Positions 26,001 to 33,433 of a stretch of DNA of 33,433 nt are shown one piece after another. Position numbers and translations under genes: made by a program. This DNA comes from an uncultured Prevotella sp. (GTDB lineage: Bacteria > Bacteroidota > Bacteroidia > Bacteroidales > Bacteroidaceae). A model generated the notes under the pieces. That model did not search any database and was not told the origin of the DNA. It saw only the letters and a program-made list of their open reading frames with translations. Each line of letters begins with the position of its first letter. Positions within the stretch are counted from its first letter, which is position 1. The stretch lies in NCBI GenBank assembly GCA_900315955.1, contig ONBC01000066.1, positions 1 to 33,433 on the forward strand, in the 5' to 3' direction.

Positions 26001-26986
26001 GCCTGGCTTTTGCCCGACAGCTTGCTGAAGCCAACGGTGGGTCGCTGTGGGTTGAGGAATCGTCCGTGGGAGGTGCAGCGTTCTGTCTCAGCCTGCCCGA
26101 TGTTAGGATAGAAGGACAGCCTGTCATGAAAGAGAGTGATGGGCAAAGTGTTAAGGAAGAAATGACGGGCGACAATATACTGTCTGATGCAGATAAAGAA
26201 AAGACGGGGCGCTTCACGCTTCTGATTGTTGAAGACAATGAAGAACTTCTCAGTATGATGGTCTCGCTTCTCAACAGTCACTACCATATTCTGACAGCTG
26301 GCAACGGAGCAGCGGCACTCGAGGTATTGGAGAAAAATAATGTAGATATCATCGTCAGTGATGTCATGATGCCTGTCATGGATGGCGTGAAACTGTGCAA
26401 CCTCGTCAAACATAACATCAATTATTCGCATATACCTGTCATTCTGCTGACAGCAAAGACAAGCATAATGGCCAAGGAAGAAGGCATGGAGGCAGGGGCT
26501 GATGTTTATCTTGAGAAACCTTTCTCCATCAAGCAGCTGCATCTTCAGATAATGAATCTTCTTTCTTCCCGTCAACTTTTCTATAAGCATATGCTTCAAG
26601 TCGACTCCGGTTTGCAAGCTCCGGCAGGTTCCTCTGAAGGAAGCGGTGAATTAGGAATGACAGAAGAAGACAATCTCTTCATAAAATCTATGCAAGACTA
26701 TCTTCACCAGCACATCGCCGAGGAAGAATTTTCCATTAATGATCTCGCTAATCATTTGAACTTAAGTCGCAGCAGTTTCTACCGTAAATTGAAACAACTT
26801 ACAGATATGACACCTGTCGACTATGTCAAGCACTACCGGCTCAACTATGCGGCATCTCTCCTCAAGAGCGGTATGCGCATTGGAGAGGCTATGTTGGAAT
26901 GTGGTTTCACCAATGCCAGTTATTTTGCAAAATGCTTCAAAAATCAGTTTGGGGTACTTCCAAAAGAGTTTGTGAACGCTCAATGA
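23030..26986 (+). CDS. Hybrid two-component system sensor-regulator (HTCS)
   Basis: This roughly 1318-residue one-protein signalling system is typical of Bacteroidetes, in which a periplasmic sensor controls carbohydrate-use genes. In order: a signal peptide (VILFFLLIPVLLLA); beta-propeller Reg_prop repeats such as GLSDNNVLC and DRYGFMWFGT up to about residue 650; a Y_Y_Y-type domain; a membrane helix near 757-778; a HisKA domain with phospho-acceptor His814 (VHEIRTPL); and an HATPase domain with NAQKYA, DDGPGV and GTGLGLAFA. A receiver domain (VEDNEE; Asp1111 in VSDVMMP) and a C-terminal AraC HTH from about 1224 complete it. ATG 23030 gives the signal peptide at the N-terminus. No SusC/SusD genes are nearby; the closest candidate targets are the GH43-like and GtaA-like genes downstream. 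Confidence 0.96.
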   Translation: MRNAAVILFFLLIPVLLLAANKDEAYSGRVYSVTTAQGLSDNNVLCALKDRYGFMWFGTANGITLYDGNSTQVYRNVLKNNGLQGNNYFPTVFAQGDDMWFGSGVGIVVYNRHTGLFSRFLKRTKYGVVISTQVKSIIRLRNRNILIGTMGQGVFFYNPKTQLLKQDSHHGAFIQSMAQDGAGHIYILDTNGRFTVIPHQKAKEWSTRLPKANVGKSVYTMACWKGRVWIANGNRLLCFNPSNRSFDVCTTKSGINSIRSILGYDNFLLLSTDRGIFSFNPHSRALEPFTLSNVVTAKPGVSVNEIYLDNSKTLWVATETDGVRFLPKRPHLFSLAPIPGGDAMSENTPHTFLEMPDGTLWMGTDNGIYYRDKNASTWTHFPEISDGVQTLLRQGNNIIVGTYKTGLKVITPEKILSFQNDPNIPHTLPDNNVISLLLSQQGNLYVGTEWGFSGFNSRNQTFYIFRDINFMTPFVSLAEDKRGYIWGATSGSGLMQFNTRNSHINFFLSDTGNPHSLPSNTINQVISDNAGNVWVATDNGLCRYRVATNDFERIDIHGTHVDFICSDKEGNLWIGTESGLTCYQPATKKQKLFTNVVPDWNSTYMTRAAYCTADDKIILGTYGGFVVFSAPHVAKAMIDRPIYIASITLPYAQNSDSELDRLSLHAPLYIKREVELPYANNSFTLHFSSPFYDGNNQERYEYCMKGYDRQWVRGGANSEVTYNHMPPGRYMFMLREVGQDKMSSIWITILPPWYRTWWAYAVYCLLAILAVCMGYRQTKLRLTRKYEERIQADNAERDRKAFQSKVRFFVNLVHEIRTPLSLISLPLEQLEKDPPREERSRYIAVMHKNMRYLLDLVNHLLDFQKAENKGVEAKKGNVSITSLLQVIYEGFKDYNDIRGINLRLSLPDEDIVAAVDPDMLRKIMMNLMGNAQKYARKNIIVSLTKQPVGKILICVSDDGPGVKPEERERIFDPYYQIGNDHIAQVMGTGLGLAFARQLAEANGGSLWVEESSVGGAAFCLSLPDVRIEGQPVMKESDGQSVKEEMTGDNILSDADKEKTGRFTLLIVEDNEELLSMMVSLLNSHYHILTAGNGAAALEVLEKNNVDIIVSDVMMPVMDGVKLCNLVKHNINYSHIPVILLTAKTSIMAKEEGMEAGADVYLEKPFSIKQLHLQIMNLLSSRQLFYKHMLQVDSGLQAPAGSSEGSGELGMTEEDNLFIKSMQDYLHQHIAEEEFSINDLANHLNLSRSSFYRKLKQLTDMTPVDYVKHYRLNYAASLLKSGMRIGEAMLECGFTNASYFAKCFKNQFGVLPKEFVNAQ

Positions 26987-27068
26987 ATCATCAAAGGAAC
27001 AGCCGTTTACGGTGGTCCGGGCGTACTGCAGGCTGTTCTGAAGGATGTCAGAGAAATAGGTCGAACAA

Positions 27069-27290
27069 TGTTTTTGGAAGGGCATGAAGCCCTTCCCTGC
27101 ACTGACACGTCCCGACATCGTCACTTTTATATAGAGACCAATGCTGCCCTTGATTATCAGACTTTTCACGCAGAGCCGCAGAGCTTATTGAGCCGCAGAG
27201 ATGATACGTGTGAGAGGCTGAGATCGCTGAGCGGCCTTCGGCCTTATGAGGAAGACCTTCGGTCTATGTGGAGCGTATGAGGAGGGAGCG
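27069..27290 (+). repeat. Dispersed intergenic repeat, copy D
   Basis: It starts with a hairpin GGAAGGGC-ATGAA-GCCCTTCC (27076-27096), then CTGCACTGACA. The shared core follows: CACGCAGAGCCGCAGAGC, TTATTGAG, GAGAGGCTGAGATCGCTGAG and GGCCTTCGGCCTT. The complement of 1376-1495 and the second half of copy A match it. Frames read across it are not credible genes. Confidence 0.75.
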
Positions 27291-27387
27291 TATGATGATA
27301 TACTGCGAGAACAGTGTTGGTTCATCTCTGTGAACTTCTCCCAAGACCGAAGGTCTCTCTGCGTGCTCTAATTCTCAGAAGCAATGA

Positions 27388-27521
27388 CTCCGCGGCTCAA
27401 TTATCTCCGCGGCTCCGCGAGAAAGAATATACGCCGCTGCGAGAATCGACGTGCATCACAGCAAGGGTTTCATGCGATTGGGGCAGAATAGACTGCCGAA
27501 CAGATTAAATTTGGGTGACGC
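27388..27521 (-). repeat. Dispersed intergenic repeat, copy B (inverted relative to copy A)
   Basis: The complement, starting GCGTCACCC at 27521, follows copy A from 266 closely: GGCAGTCTATTCTGCCCCAA, ATGAAACCCTTGC, GTCGATTCTCGC, GGCGTATAT, then TCTCGCGGAGCCGCGGAG. The two copies lie about 27 kb apart in opposite orientation. Confidence 0.8.
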
Positions 27522-27646
27522 ATAAAAAGTAAAAAGTCAGGACAATGGGAATGGTGTGAAAGAGAACACGAAGAGGAGTTCTAAAAGCAGGAAAACGGGT
27601 TTGTTGAGAGAGGAAAAAGGTATGGAATCGACCTTACTATAGTTAT

Positions 27647-27699
27647 GTCACTGACATTTAACGGTTAGGTGGGCTGCTTTACTGTTGAATGTCAGTGAC
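27647..27699. repeat. 12-bp perfect inverted repeat
   Basis: GTCACTGACATT (27647-27658) pairs exactly with AATGTCAGTGAC (27688-27699). The 29-base loop contains GGTTAGGT (27663-27670), which is also complementary to arms of the two hairpins just downstream. Confidence 0.85.
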
Positions 27700-27746
27700 C
27701 TAACTGCGTTAGGTACACGACCTAACCGTAGTTAGGTCAGTTTTTT
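27698..27746 (+). terminator. Twin hairpins ending in a T-run
   Basis: ACCTAAC-TGC-GTTAGGT (27698-27714) is followed by GACCTAAC-CGTA-GTTAGGTC (27719-27738) and AG-TTTTTT (27741-27746). The second hairpin with its T-run is a plausible rho-independent terminator on the plus strand. The nearest upstream plus gene, the HTCS, ends over 700 bases away, so it may instead end an unannotated RNA. Confidence 0.65.
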
Positions 27747-28163
27747 GAAGCGACCGTGAAAGACGCTTGAAAGTAAAAATTACATAACTGTCTGATTAAA
27801 AACCGTTTATCAACTTATGCTGTAATTGCGTTCTTTCCGGCCGACCTCCCTCTCGCTCGAAAAGAATCGATTCTCAGCGGGGGTTGAAAAAAATAAATCT
27901 TGACACCTAAAGCTTCCTGACATATCGTTAAGAGGTATCTGTTTGTTTCATAGTGTTCAGCTGCGTTCCTCCACACCCGAGCCATTATTTCGTTTGATAT
28001 CAATTTGCCGCAGTCACGCTTTTGTTTGGCGGGCGACGGCAATCTGTTATCAATCAAAGGTTACTCTAAGTCTGCTTTTTAAGGGTTGGAGACTATAGTA
28101 AGTTATTATTTTGCGTGCTTCTGTCAGAATCTTCAGCATAACGTGCCGGCACCTGAATATAGC
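27747..28163. other. Gene-free stretch between converging genes
   Basis: I see no supported gene, terminator or repeat here. The minus strand has an 80-codon frame (27815-28057) with no promoter, RBS or recognised domain. It is not called as a gene. Confidence 0.5.
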
Positions 28164-29177
28164 TTATGGTACAGGAAACCCCTTTCTGTCATATTCCGAT
28201 TTTTTCATCCATATCTTCCTTTCAGAGAAATGGTTATTCTGCTTGGCATCGTAGAGCAGCAAGAGACTTTTCTCACCTGGTTTCCTCACTACGCACAAGT
28301 CCTCAATACCGCAGATGCTGTCTTCCGGCAATGTGGTTATGAAAGGCTCTTTCCTTTTGTGCCATACCGCAGGGGCAGTAAGATCAGCGGAGCTTGAGGC
28401 ATAAATAAGTCCCACGCAGCTGAAAGCTGTCCAGCATCCACTTGCCGCATAAAAGACAAGAACCTTGCTGCTGTCTTCAGAAAGAATGGGCTGCGGATTC
28501 TCGTTTACATAAATGGGATAAGCAGATCGTGATCCATCCGGGTTGATCCATTGTCTCTCCCATTCATAGGTAGGCCTGGATATTAAAACGCGAGGGGAAC
28601 TAAGTGTCCATGGATTTTTCATGCGCGCAATGTAGATGCACTGAGTCTCGTCTTCTATGCGACGATGAGGCCATCCCGACCACAACAGATATTGAGTACC
28701 ATGAACAACGATGGTTGATGGATGAAGCCCGAAGTTCCACGCGCGATCTGTAATGATAGGACCATGAAGCGTGTAAGAACAAGAGGTGGGATCAGCTCCC
28801 TGGGCTTCCAGAACATAGAGCTGGTGGGTGTCAGTATCTTTACCGTCGTCAGCCTCAAAGTAAACAAACCACTTGCCCTTGATGATATGTATCTCCGGTG
28901 AATAAATACGGTTCAAGCCTTTTTCTTTAGCCTTGAATATCGTATATCGCTTAGCCGAAGGCCAGTCAGACAGATTATCGACAACTGTCAAGCTGATGAT
29001 GTCTGTTGTTGAACGTTCCTGAATCATACAGTAATATTTGCCCTGATGCCATAAAGCGTAAGGATAGCAGCCGTCCATCAGCAGCTTGCCATAGGGGGAA
29101 GTCTCTCTACAACCCGTTAACGCATACAGCAGCGCGGAACAAAAGAGTGTCAATATGATGTGCAGTCTATTTTGCAT
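28164..29177 (-). CDS. GH43-like lipoprotein with a divergent active site
   Basis: This 337-residue lipoprotein has a signal peptide ending in the lipobox LTGC (Cys23) and a five-bladed-propeller glycoside hydrolase family 43-like body. Recognisable segments are YPYALWHQGKYYC, IYSPEIHIIKGKWFVYFEAD, FGLHPSTIVVHGTQYLLWSG and NENPQPI. Aligned by eye to GH43, only the general acid (Glu226) is conserved. The base Asp appears as Tyr38 (Asp35 lies nearby), the third Asp as His152, and the later GxGH motif as GIED (290-293). It may be inactive, a binding protein, or an unusual enzyme. I chose the ATG at 29177 because the promoter at 29211-29244 excludes the longer form. It is divergent from the GtaA-like gene. 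Confidence 0.78.
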   Translation of the reverse strand: MQNRLHIILTLFCSALLYALTGCRETSPYGKLLMDGCYPYALWHQGKYYCMIQERSTTDIISLTVVDNLSDWPSAKRYTIFKAKEKGLNRIYSPEIHIIKGKWFVYFEADDGKDTDTHQLYVLEAQGADPTSCSYTLHGPIITDRAWNFGLHPSTIVVHGTQYLLWSGWPHRRIEDETQCIYIARMKNPWTLSSPRVLISRPTYEWERQWINPDGSRSAYPIYVNENPQPILSEDSSKVLVFYAASGCWTAFSCVGLIYASSSADLTAPAVWHKRKEPFITTLPEDSICGIEDLCVVRKPGEKSLLLLYDAKQNNHFSERKIWMKKSEYDRKGFPVP

Positions 29178-29210
29178 ATAGAAAAGTGCAGATGTAATAG
29201 TTTCCATTCG

Positions 29211-29244
29211 CAAAGTTATTACTTTTTTAAGAGATTTGCTCAAA
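29211..29244 (-). promoter_or_regulatory. Promoter of the GH43-like gene
   Basis: On the minus strand TTTG (29244-29241), 22 bases, TAACTTTG (29218-29211) fits the Bacteroidetes promoter with a slightly long spacer. It predicts a leader of roughly 25-30 bases to the ATG at 29177. Confidence 0.6.
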
Positions 29245-29425
29245 AATATAATATTTTATTGTTGAGTGTTTCAGCTTTGTAGTTAAAGGCGAGAAAAAAA
29301 AAGACTAAGGCGATTAATCTCCTTGCTAACGAAAATATCTATTCAAGAACCCAAAAATTTTCTCACTTGAACAAATGTTTGCCCGTTTTGAACAGATATT
29401 GTCTTACTATTCATCATTCTTATTC

Positions 29426-29433
29426 TAATTTTG
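29426..29433 (+). promoter_or_regulatory. -7 promoter box of the GtaA-like gene
   Basis: TAATTTTG matches TAnnTTTG. No clear -33 box is seen. It lies 56 bases before ATG 29490 and inside the upstream extension of the open frame, which excludes the longer start at 29367. Confidence 0.5.
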
Positions 29434-29489
29434 CAATAGCTTGTGAACCAAGAAAAGTAATAACATATATAAAACCAATCTTATACAAT

Positions 29490-32000
29490 ATGAAGATCAA
29501 GACCCTTCTCTTTCTTTCATCATTAGTTACTATGGCATACGCTCAGACACCGGAGACGTTCGTGCCATACAAGACTACGGATCTCCGTCTGCCTTCCGTA
29601 CCGCTTGTCGTAAATGATCCTTATTTCTCTATCTGGTCACCGTATGACCACTTGAATGACGGAACAACGCGCCACTGGACCAATGATGAAAAGCCCATTG
29701 ACGGTTTGCTCCGCGTTGACGGTAAAACCTATTCGTTTATGGGTACTACTGAAAAAGTAGTATTAGCCTCCATTGCTCCCATGGCAGATACCGAAGCCTG
29801 GGAAGGCAAATTTACCCATACCAATCCCGGCTCCGGATGGGCTGCCCCGTCTTACGACGCTTCTTCCTGGCATACGGGGCACGCTGCGTGGGGCAGTGGA
29901 GGCCTTAGCAACGTACGTTCACAGTGGAGCGAAGAAGGTAGCGACCTTTATGTGCGCCGTAACGTCAACCTTACAAGTGCACAACTTAACGACGATCTCT
30001 ATCTTGTCTATTCGCATGATGACGTTTTTGAAATCTATATCAATGGCACGAAAGTCGCTGATACAGGTGAGACGTGGGTTGATGGAGTGAAGCTGCGGCT
30101 TACAGCAGACATGAAAAAGCTTCTTCATGCGGGCAATAACGTCATTGCGGCACACTGTCACAACACTACGGGAGGCGCCTACACCGATTTTGGACTCTTC
30201 CACAATGTCGCACCAAGTGTAGGCCATGTAGAACAGGCACAACAGGTCGCTGTAGACGTGCTCGCTACAAACACCTATTATACCTTTAAGTGTGGAAACG
30301 TTTACCTTGATCTCGTGTTTACAGCACCGATGATCATGAAGGACTATGATCTGATGTCAACGCCGGTCAACTATATATCATATCAAGTTCGCCCGGCTGA
30401 TGGAAAGTCACATAATGTGCAGCTTCTCTTTACGGCAAGCCCGCTCATAGCTGCCAACAAGGCTTATCAGCCTATGCAAAGTGCCGTCGTGACAGTGAAA
30501 GGGACGAGGTATCTCAAGACCGGAACGATTGACCAGCCTATCCTTGCCAAGAAGGGTGACGGAATTTGTATCGACTGGGGCTATTTGTATATCCCGGAAG
30601 TGAATGGTAAGGTAAGCTTGGGAGATGAGCAAAAAATACGTTCTTCCTTTGTAAACAACGGCACGCTTGAACAAGGCAAGAAATTCATACGCTCCTACAA
30701 AGCTGCCGATATGCCTGCTTTAGCCTACTATCATGACTTCGGTACGACAAAAACAGCCTCCAGTTATGCCATGATTGGCTACGACGAGGTGCAGGACATC
30801 GAGTACATGTATAAGCGGTATAAAGGCTATTGGGCACACAACGGAAAAGTGACTATCTTTGACGCCTTCAACAACATGCACGCCAACTATGCTTCCATTA
30901 TGGAGCGTTGCCGGCAGGAAGACAAGACTATCTATGACGATGGCCTCAATGCCGGTGATAAGAAATATGCAGAGATCCTTTCCGGCTCTTACCGTCAGGT
31001 CATAGCAGCCCACAAGCTCTTCAAGGACGATGAAGGCAATATGCTTTTCTTCTCTAAGGAAAACAACTCCAACGGATGTGTCAACACAGTTGATCTCACC
31101 TATCCATCCGCACCGCTCTTCCTCGCCTATGATCCTGCCTTGGAGAAAGGCATGATGACAAGCATTCTGAACTATTCAAAGAGTGGCCGTTGGACGAAAC
31201 CTTTTGCCGCTCACGATTTGGGCACTTATCCTATTGCCGACGGGCAGGTCTACGGTGGAGACATGCCATTGGAGGAAGCCGGTAACATGCTGACCCTTGC
31301 TGCCCAGCTCTGTATGCTCGACGGTAACACAGACTACGTAAAGCCTTATTGGGAGATCTTAAAGACTTGGGCCGACTATCTTGCTGAGAACGGTCAGGAT
31401 CCTGCCAACCAGTTGTGCACCGATGACTTTGCCGGTCATTGGGCTCACAACTGTAACCTCTCTATCAAAGCTATCATGGGTATCACAGGCTTTGCTGAAA
31501 TGGCTAAGATGAATGGTGACGCTGATGACTACAACAAATATATGAGCCGTGCCAAGGAAATGGCGAAAGTATGGGAGCAGAAAGCTTTTGACGGGGACCA
31601 TTATCGCCTTGCTTTTGACCGACCGGGAACATGGAGCCAGAAATATAATATCGTTTGGGACAAATTGTGGGGTACACATGTGTTCTCCGACAAAGTGACA
31701 CAAACAGAACTAAAATACTATCTCAAACATCAGAACAAGTATGGGCTGCCGCTCGATTCACGCAAAGACTATACAAAGAGCGACTGGATTATGTGGACTG
31801 CTGATATGGCTGACGATAAGAAGTCTTTTCTCAAGTTTGTGCATCCTATATGGGACTACATTAACGAGACCACAAGCCGTGTTCCTATCAGCGATTGGTC
31901 AGAGACCAAGCTTGGTACCATGGTAGGTTTTAAAGCTCGCTCCGTCATCGGAGGCTATTGGATGCGCGTGCTGAGCAATAAGCTTGGTAGCAAGGAATAG
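29490..32000 (+). CDS. Secreted GtaA-like protein (DUF4964/DUF5127/DUF4965/DUF1793)
   Basis: This 836-residue exported protein has a signal peptide MKIKTLLFLSSLVTMAYA. Next is the DUF4964-type segment PLVVNDPYFSIWSPYDHLND with HWTNDEKPIDGLLRVDGK. A jelly-roll insert (about 95-235) of the galactose-binding type follows, with DDVFEIYINGTKVADTGETW. After it come DUF5127 and a C-terminal six-hairpin-type DUF4965/DUF1793 region containing DFAGHWAHNCNLSIKAIMGI. Fungal relatives are called glutaminase A. In Bacteroidetes the substrate is not established, and the fold suggests a glycosidase. No lipobox is present, so it is probably periplasmic or secreted. It is divergent from the GH43-like gene and may be controlled by the HTCS. 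The start was chosen by signal peptide and -7 box. Confidence 0.87.
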   Translation: MKIKTLLFLSSLVTMAYAQTPETFVPYKTTDLRLPSVPLVVNDPYFSIWSPYDHLNDGTTRHWTNDEKPIDGLLRVDGKTYSFMGTTEKVVLASIAPMADTEAWEGKFTHTNPGSGWAAPSYDASSWHTGHAAWGSGGLSNVRSQWSEEGSDLYVRRNVNLTSAQLNDDLYLVYSHDDVFEIYINGTKVADTGETWVDGVKLRLTADMKKLLHAGNNVIAAHCHNTTGGAYTDFGLFHNVAPSVGHVEQAQQVAVDVLATNTYYTFKCGNVYLDLVFTAPMIMKDYDLMSTPVNYISYQVRPADGKSHNVQLLFTASPLIAANKAYQPMQSAVVTVKGTRYLKTGTIDQPILAKKGDGICIDWGYLYIPEVNGKVSLGDEQKIRSSFVNNGTLEQGKKFIRSYKAADMPALAYYHDFGTTKTASSYAMIGYDEVQDIEYMYKRYKGYWAHNGKVTIFDAFNNMHANYASIMERCRQEDKTIYDDGLNAGDKKYAEILSGSYRQVIAAHKLFKDDEGNMLFFSKENNSNGCVNTVDLTYPSAPLFLAYDPALEKGMMTSILNYSKSGRWTKPFAAHDLGTYPIADGQVYGGDMPLEEAGNMLTLAAQLCMLDGNTDYVKPYWEILKTWADYLAENGQDPANQLCTDDFAGHWAHNCNLSIKAIMGITGFAEMAKMNGDADDYNKYMSRAKEMAKVWEQKAFDGDHYRLAFDRPGTWSQKYNIVWDKLWGTHVFSDKVTQTELKYYLKHQNKYGLPLDSRKDYTKSDWIMWTADMADDKKSFLKFVHPIWDYINETTSRVPISDWSETKLGTMVGFKARSVIGGYWMRVLSNKLGSKE

Positions 32001-32008
32001 AGAATACA

Positions 32009-32062
32009 AATAATTCATTCAAGCATTTTCAATGTTCATTGAAAATGCTTGAGTGAATTATT
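32009..32062. repeat. 26-bp near-perfect inverted repeat after the GtaA-like gene
   Basis: The arms at 32009-32034 (AATAATTCATTCAAGC and on to TTTTCAATG) and 32037-32062 are complementary with one mismatch and a two-base loop. It lacks a T-run, but its position nine bases after the stop suggests an mRNA 3'-end hairpin. Confidence 0.85.
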
Positions 32063-32117
32063 ACTATCTGTTGAATTACACGATCCTAATTATATAATCG
32101 TAATCCCAAAAAGCTAA

Positions 32118-32143
32118 ACCAATAGATGGATTGGTAGTTTTTT
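32118..32143. terminator. Terminator between the GtaA-like gene and mscL
   Basis: ACCAAT (32118-32123) pairs with ATTGGT (32130-32135), then AG-TTTTTT to 32143. AAAAAGCT at 32108-32115 gives a T-run on the minus strand too, so it can serve both converging genes. Confidence 0.7.
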
Positions 32144-32185
32144 CTTGTTCTACAACTTAAGTGTAAGAAAAATAAAACAGAACAG

Positions 32186-32608
32186 TTATTTCTTCTCTTC
32201 TTTCAGCAAGTCTCTGATCTCTGTAAGCAGTTTCTCTTCATTGCTCGGCTCGGGTGCGGGCTTGGGCTCTTCTTTCTTCTTCCTTGAAAGAGCATTAAGG
32301 CCTTTTACAAGCAGGAAGACACAGAAAGCAATGATGACAAAGTCGATGAGCGTCTGGATGAAGTTGCCATAGTTGATGGTGGCCGGCTTCATCTGCTCCA
32401 CGCCGGGTATGACAACGCTGGGCAGCGTGATCTTCAGGTCAGAGAAGTTCACGCCGCCGATCAGCCATCCGATGGGCGGCATGATGATGTCATCAACAAT
32501 ACTACTTACAATTTTCCCGAAAGCACCACCAATGATGACACCTACAGCCATGTCAACGGCATTGCCCTTAACAGCGAAAGCCTTGAACTCTTCTAAAAAT
32601 TTTCCCAT
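32186..32608 (-). CDS. mscL: Large-conductance mechanosensitive channel
   Basis: This 140-residue inner-membrane channel opens under membrane tension to release solutes during osmotic downshock. The N-terminal amphipathic helix [20 protein letters not shown] leads into the first membrane helix ([23 protein letters not shown], with the Gly-rich pore lining). A short periplasmic loop (GGVNFSDL...) follows, then helix 2 ([16 protein letters not shown]). The cytoplasmic tail is charged and Pro/Glu-rich, ending in the bundle helix [14 protein letters not shown]. Length is typical. The start is the ATG at 32608, not the earlier in-frame one at 32674, because it gives the canonical MscL N-terminus. 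It is divergent from gapA. Confidence 0.95.
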   Translation of the reverse strand: MGKFLEEFKAFAVKGNAVDMAVGVIIGGAFGKIVSSIVDDIIMPPIGWLIGGVNFSDLKITLPSVVIPGVEQMKPATINYGNFIQTLIDFVIIAFCVFLLVKGLNALSRKKKEEPKPAPEPSNEEKLLTEIRDLLKEEKK

Positions 32609-32741
32609 ACGTATATATATTATATGTGTAAACAATCGATGAATTGCAAAGTCAATATTGCACGCTTTATACAAGAGTGCTACAATTAGGCTCTATTTGC
32701 CCTTGTCGTTTCGTTTTTTATATTATTTAATACTCATATCG

Positions 32742-32776
32742 TCTGCAAAATTAGAAAAAAAATTGTATCTTTGCAA
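32742..32776. promoter_or_regulatory. Overlapping divergent promoters of mscL and gapA
   Basis: On the plus strand TATCTTTG (32766-32773) is a good -7 box for gapA, with TCTG (32742-32745) 20 bases upstream as a weak -33. On the minus strand TAATTTTG (32753-32746) with TTG (32776-32774) 20 bases upstream fits a promoter for mscL. The two occupy the same 35 bases, so the polymerases would compete. The gapA box is firm; the mscL one is less certain because it leaves a leader of about 130 bases. Confidence 0.5.
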
Positions 32777-32851
32777 CCGAAAAAAGAGAAAAGTTCTTCG
32801 AAAGAAGATTATTTGAATACATTTTATAAACCTTTATAAATAACAAGTAAA

Positions 32852-33433
32852 ATGGCAAACGTAAAAGTAGCTATCAATGGTTTCGGCCGTATCGGCCGTC
32901 TGGCATTCCGTCAGATGTTCGCAGCTCCCGGTTATGAGGTTGTTGCTATCAACGACCTGACGAGCCCGAAGATGCTGGCTCACCTTCTGAAGTATGACAC
33001 CACTCACGGTGGCTATCAGGGCATTATCGGTCAGGAGCCTGTTCACACGGTTTCTTACGACGATACTCCGTTCACTGAGAACGGTAAAGAGGCTGCTGGT
33101 TTCATCTCTGTTGATGGCAAGAAGATCACCATCTACAAGGAGAAGGATGCAGCTAACCTGCCTTGGGGCGCTCTGAACATCGACGTTGTTCTCGAGTGCA
33201 CAGGTTTCTATACTTCTAAGGATAAGAGCATGGCTCACATCAAGGCCGGTGCCAAGAAGGTCGTTATCTCTGCTCCTGCAGGCAACGATCTGAAGACCAT
33301 CGTCTTCAACGTGAACAACGAGACACTGACTAAAGACGACCAGATCATCAGCGCTGCTTCTTGCACAACAAACTGCCTGGCTCCTATGGCAAAGGCTCTG
33401 AACGACAAGTATCCTATCCAGGCTGGTATCATG
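32852..33433 (+). CDS. gapA: Glyceraldehyde-3-phosphate dehydrogenase (5' part, cut by window end)
   Basis: The first 194 codons are present and the gene runs off the window. The encoded cytoplasmic glycolytic enzyme oxidises glyceraldehyde-3-phosphate to 1,3-bisphosphoglycerate with NAD. The Rossmann start is [18 protein letters not shown], followed by the NAD-binding Asp in [20 protein letters not shown] and the active-site segment [15 protein letters not shown] with the catalytic Cys come near the end. The start ATG 32852 lies about 80 bases after the -7 box TATCTTTG. Family members are about 330-340 residues, so a little over half is seen. Confidence 0.97.
   Translation, partial: MANVKVAINGFGRIGRLAFRQMFAAPGYEVVAINDLTSPKMLAHLLKYDTTHGGYQGIIGQEPVHTVSYDDTPFTENGKEAAGFISVDGKKITIYKEKDAANLPWGALNIDVVLECTGFYTSKDKSMAHIKAGAKKVVISAPAGNDLKTIVFNVNNETLTKDDQIISAASCTTNCLAPMAKALNDKYPIQAGIM

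Noticed and set aside
27076-27096. Hairpin GGAAGGGC/GCCCTTCC as the HTCS terminator
   Set aside because: Its T-run precedes the stem on the plus strand instead of following it, and the hairpin belongs to the dispersed repeat.
27815-28057. Minus-strand 80-codon frame with a basic C-terminus
   Set aside because: No domain, RBS, promoter or conserved neighbour is visible. It could be a remnant gene, but the sequence alone does not support a call.
29367-29489. N-terminal extension of the GtaA-like protein
   Set aside because: It starts at TTG, contains the promoter -7 box, and would bury the signal peptide.

Overview
The window looks like chromosomal DNA of a Bacteroidales bacterium, most like the Prevotella/Segatella group. 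Many genes are preceded by the Bacteroidetes-type -7 box TAnnTTTG. Shine-Dalgarno sequences are mostly absent. There is a hybrid two-component system (HTCS), several lipoproteins, and extensive AT-rich or short-period repeats between genes. Genus is an inference; no rRNA or tRNA gene was seen.

Layout. Bases 1-1781 are gene-free and packed with tandem repeats, imperfect long hairpins and copies of a dispersed repeat. Then follow cca (tRNA CCA-adding enzyme with HD domain), a tripartite RND efflux operon (periplasmic adaptor, inner-membrane pump, outer-membrane factor; 3446-9534), lpxA, a class A penicillin-binding protein, and rpe on the minus strand, convergent with the PBP gene. Next are groES-groEL (groES is broken in this sequence), a lipoate ligase-lipoyl synthase fusion, and a cluster of a small membrane protein, a sugar kinase fused to a RapZ C-terminal domain, and a MurU-like nucleotidyltransferase. 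guaA, a 50-residue protein and an HTCS follow. A second gene-poor stretch (26987-28163) holds further copies of the dispersed repeat and a run of hairpins. The window ends with a GH43-like lipoprotein (minus), a GtaA/DUF4965-type secreted protein, mscL (minus) and the 5' part of gapA.

How the genes fit together. lpxA, the PBP and the kinase/MurU pair all serve envelope construction. The kinase (AmgK-like) and MurU-like protein would form the MurNAc to UDP-MurNAc recycling branch. The RapZ-C domain fused to the kinase resembles the region of E. coli RapZ that senses glucosamine-6-phosphate, so the fusion may tie cell-wall recycling to aminosugar status. This is the most promising candidate for an undescribed system here. 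The HTCS, GH43-like lipoprotein and GtaA-like protein suggest a small glycan- or peptide-scavenging locus without SusC/SusD.

Main oddities. groES has lost about 17 central codons with a frame change. The GH43-like protein seems to lack most canonical catalytic residues. The 3' ends of rpe and of the MurU-like gene run into tandem repeats, so the repeats encode their C-termini. Long hairpins and dispersed repeats are concentrated in the two gene-free regions.
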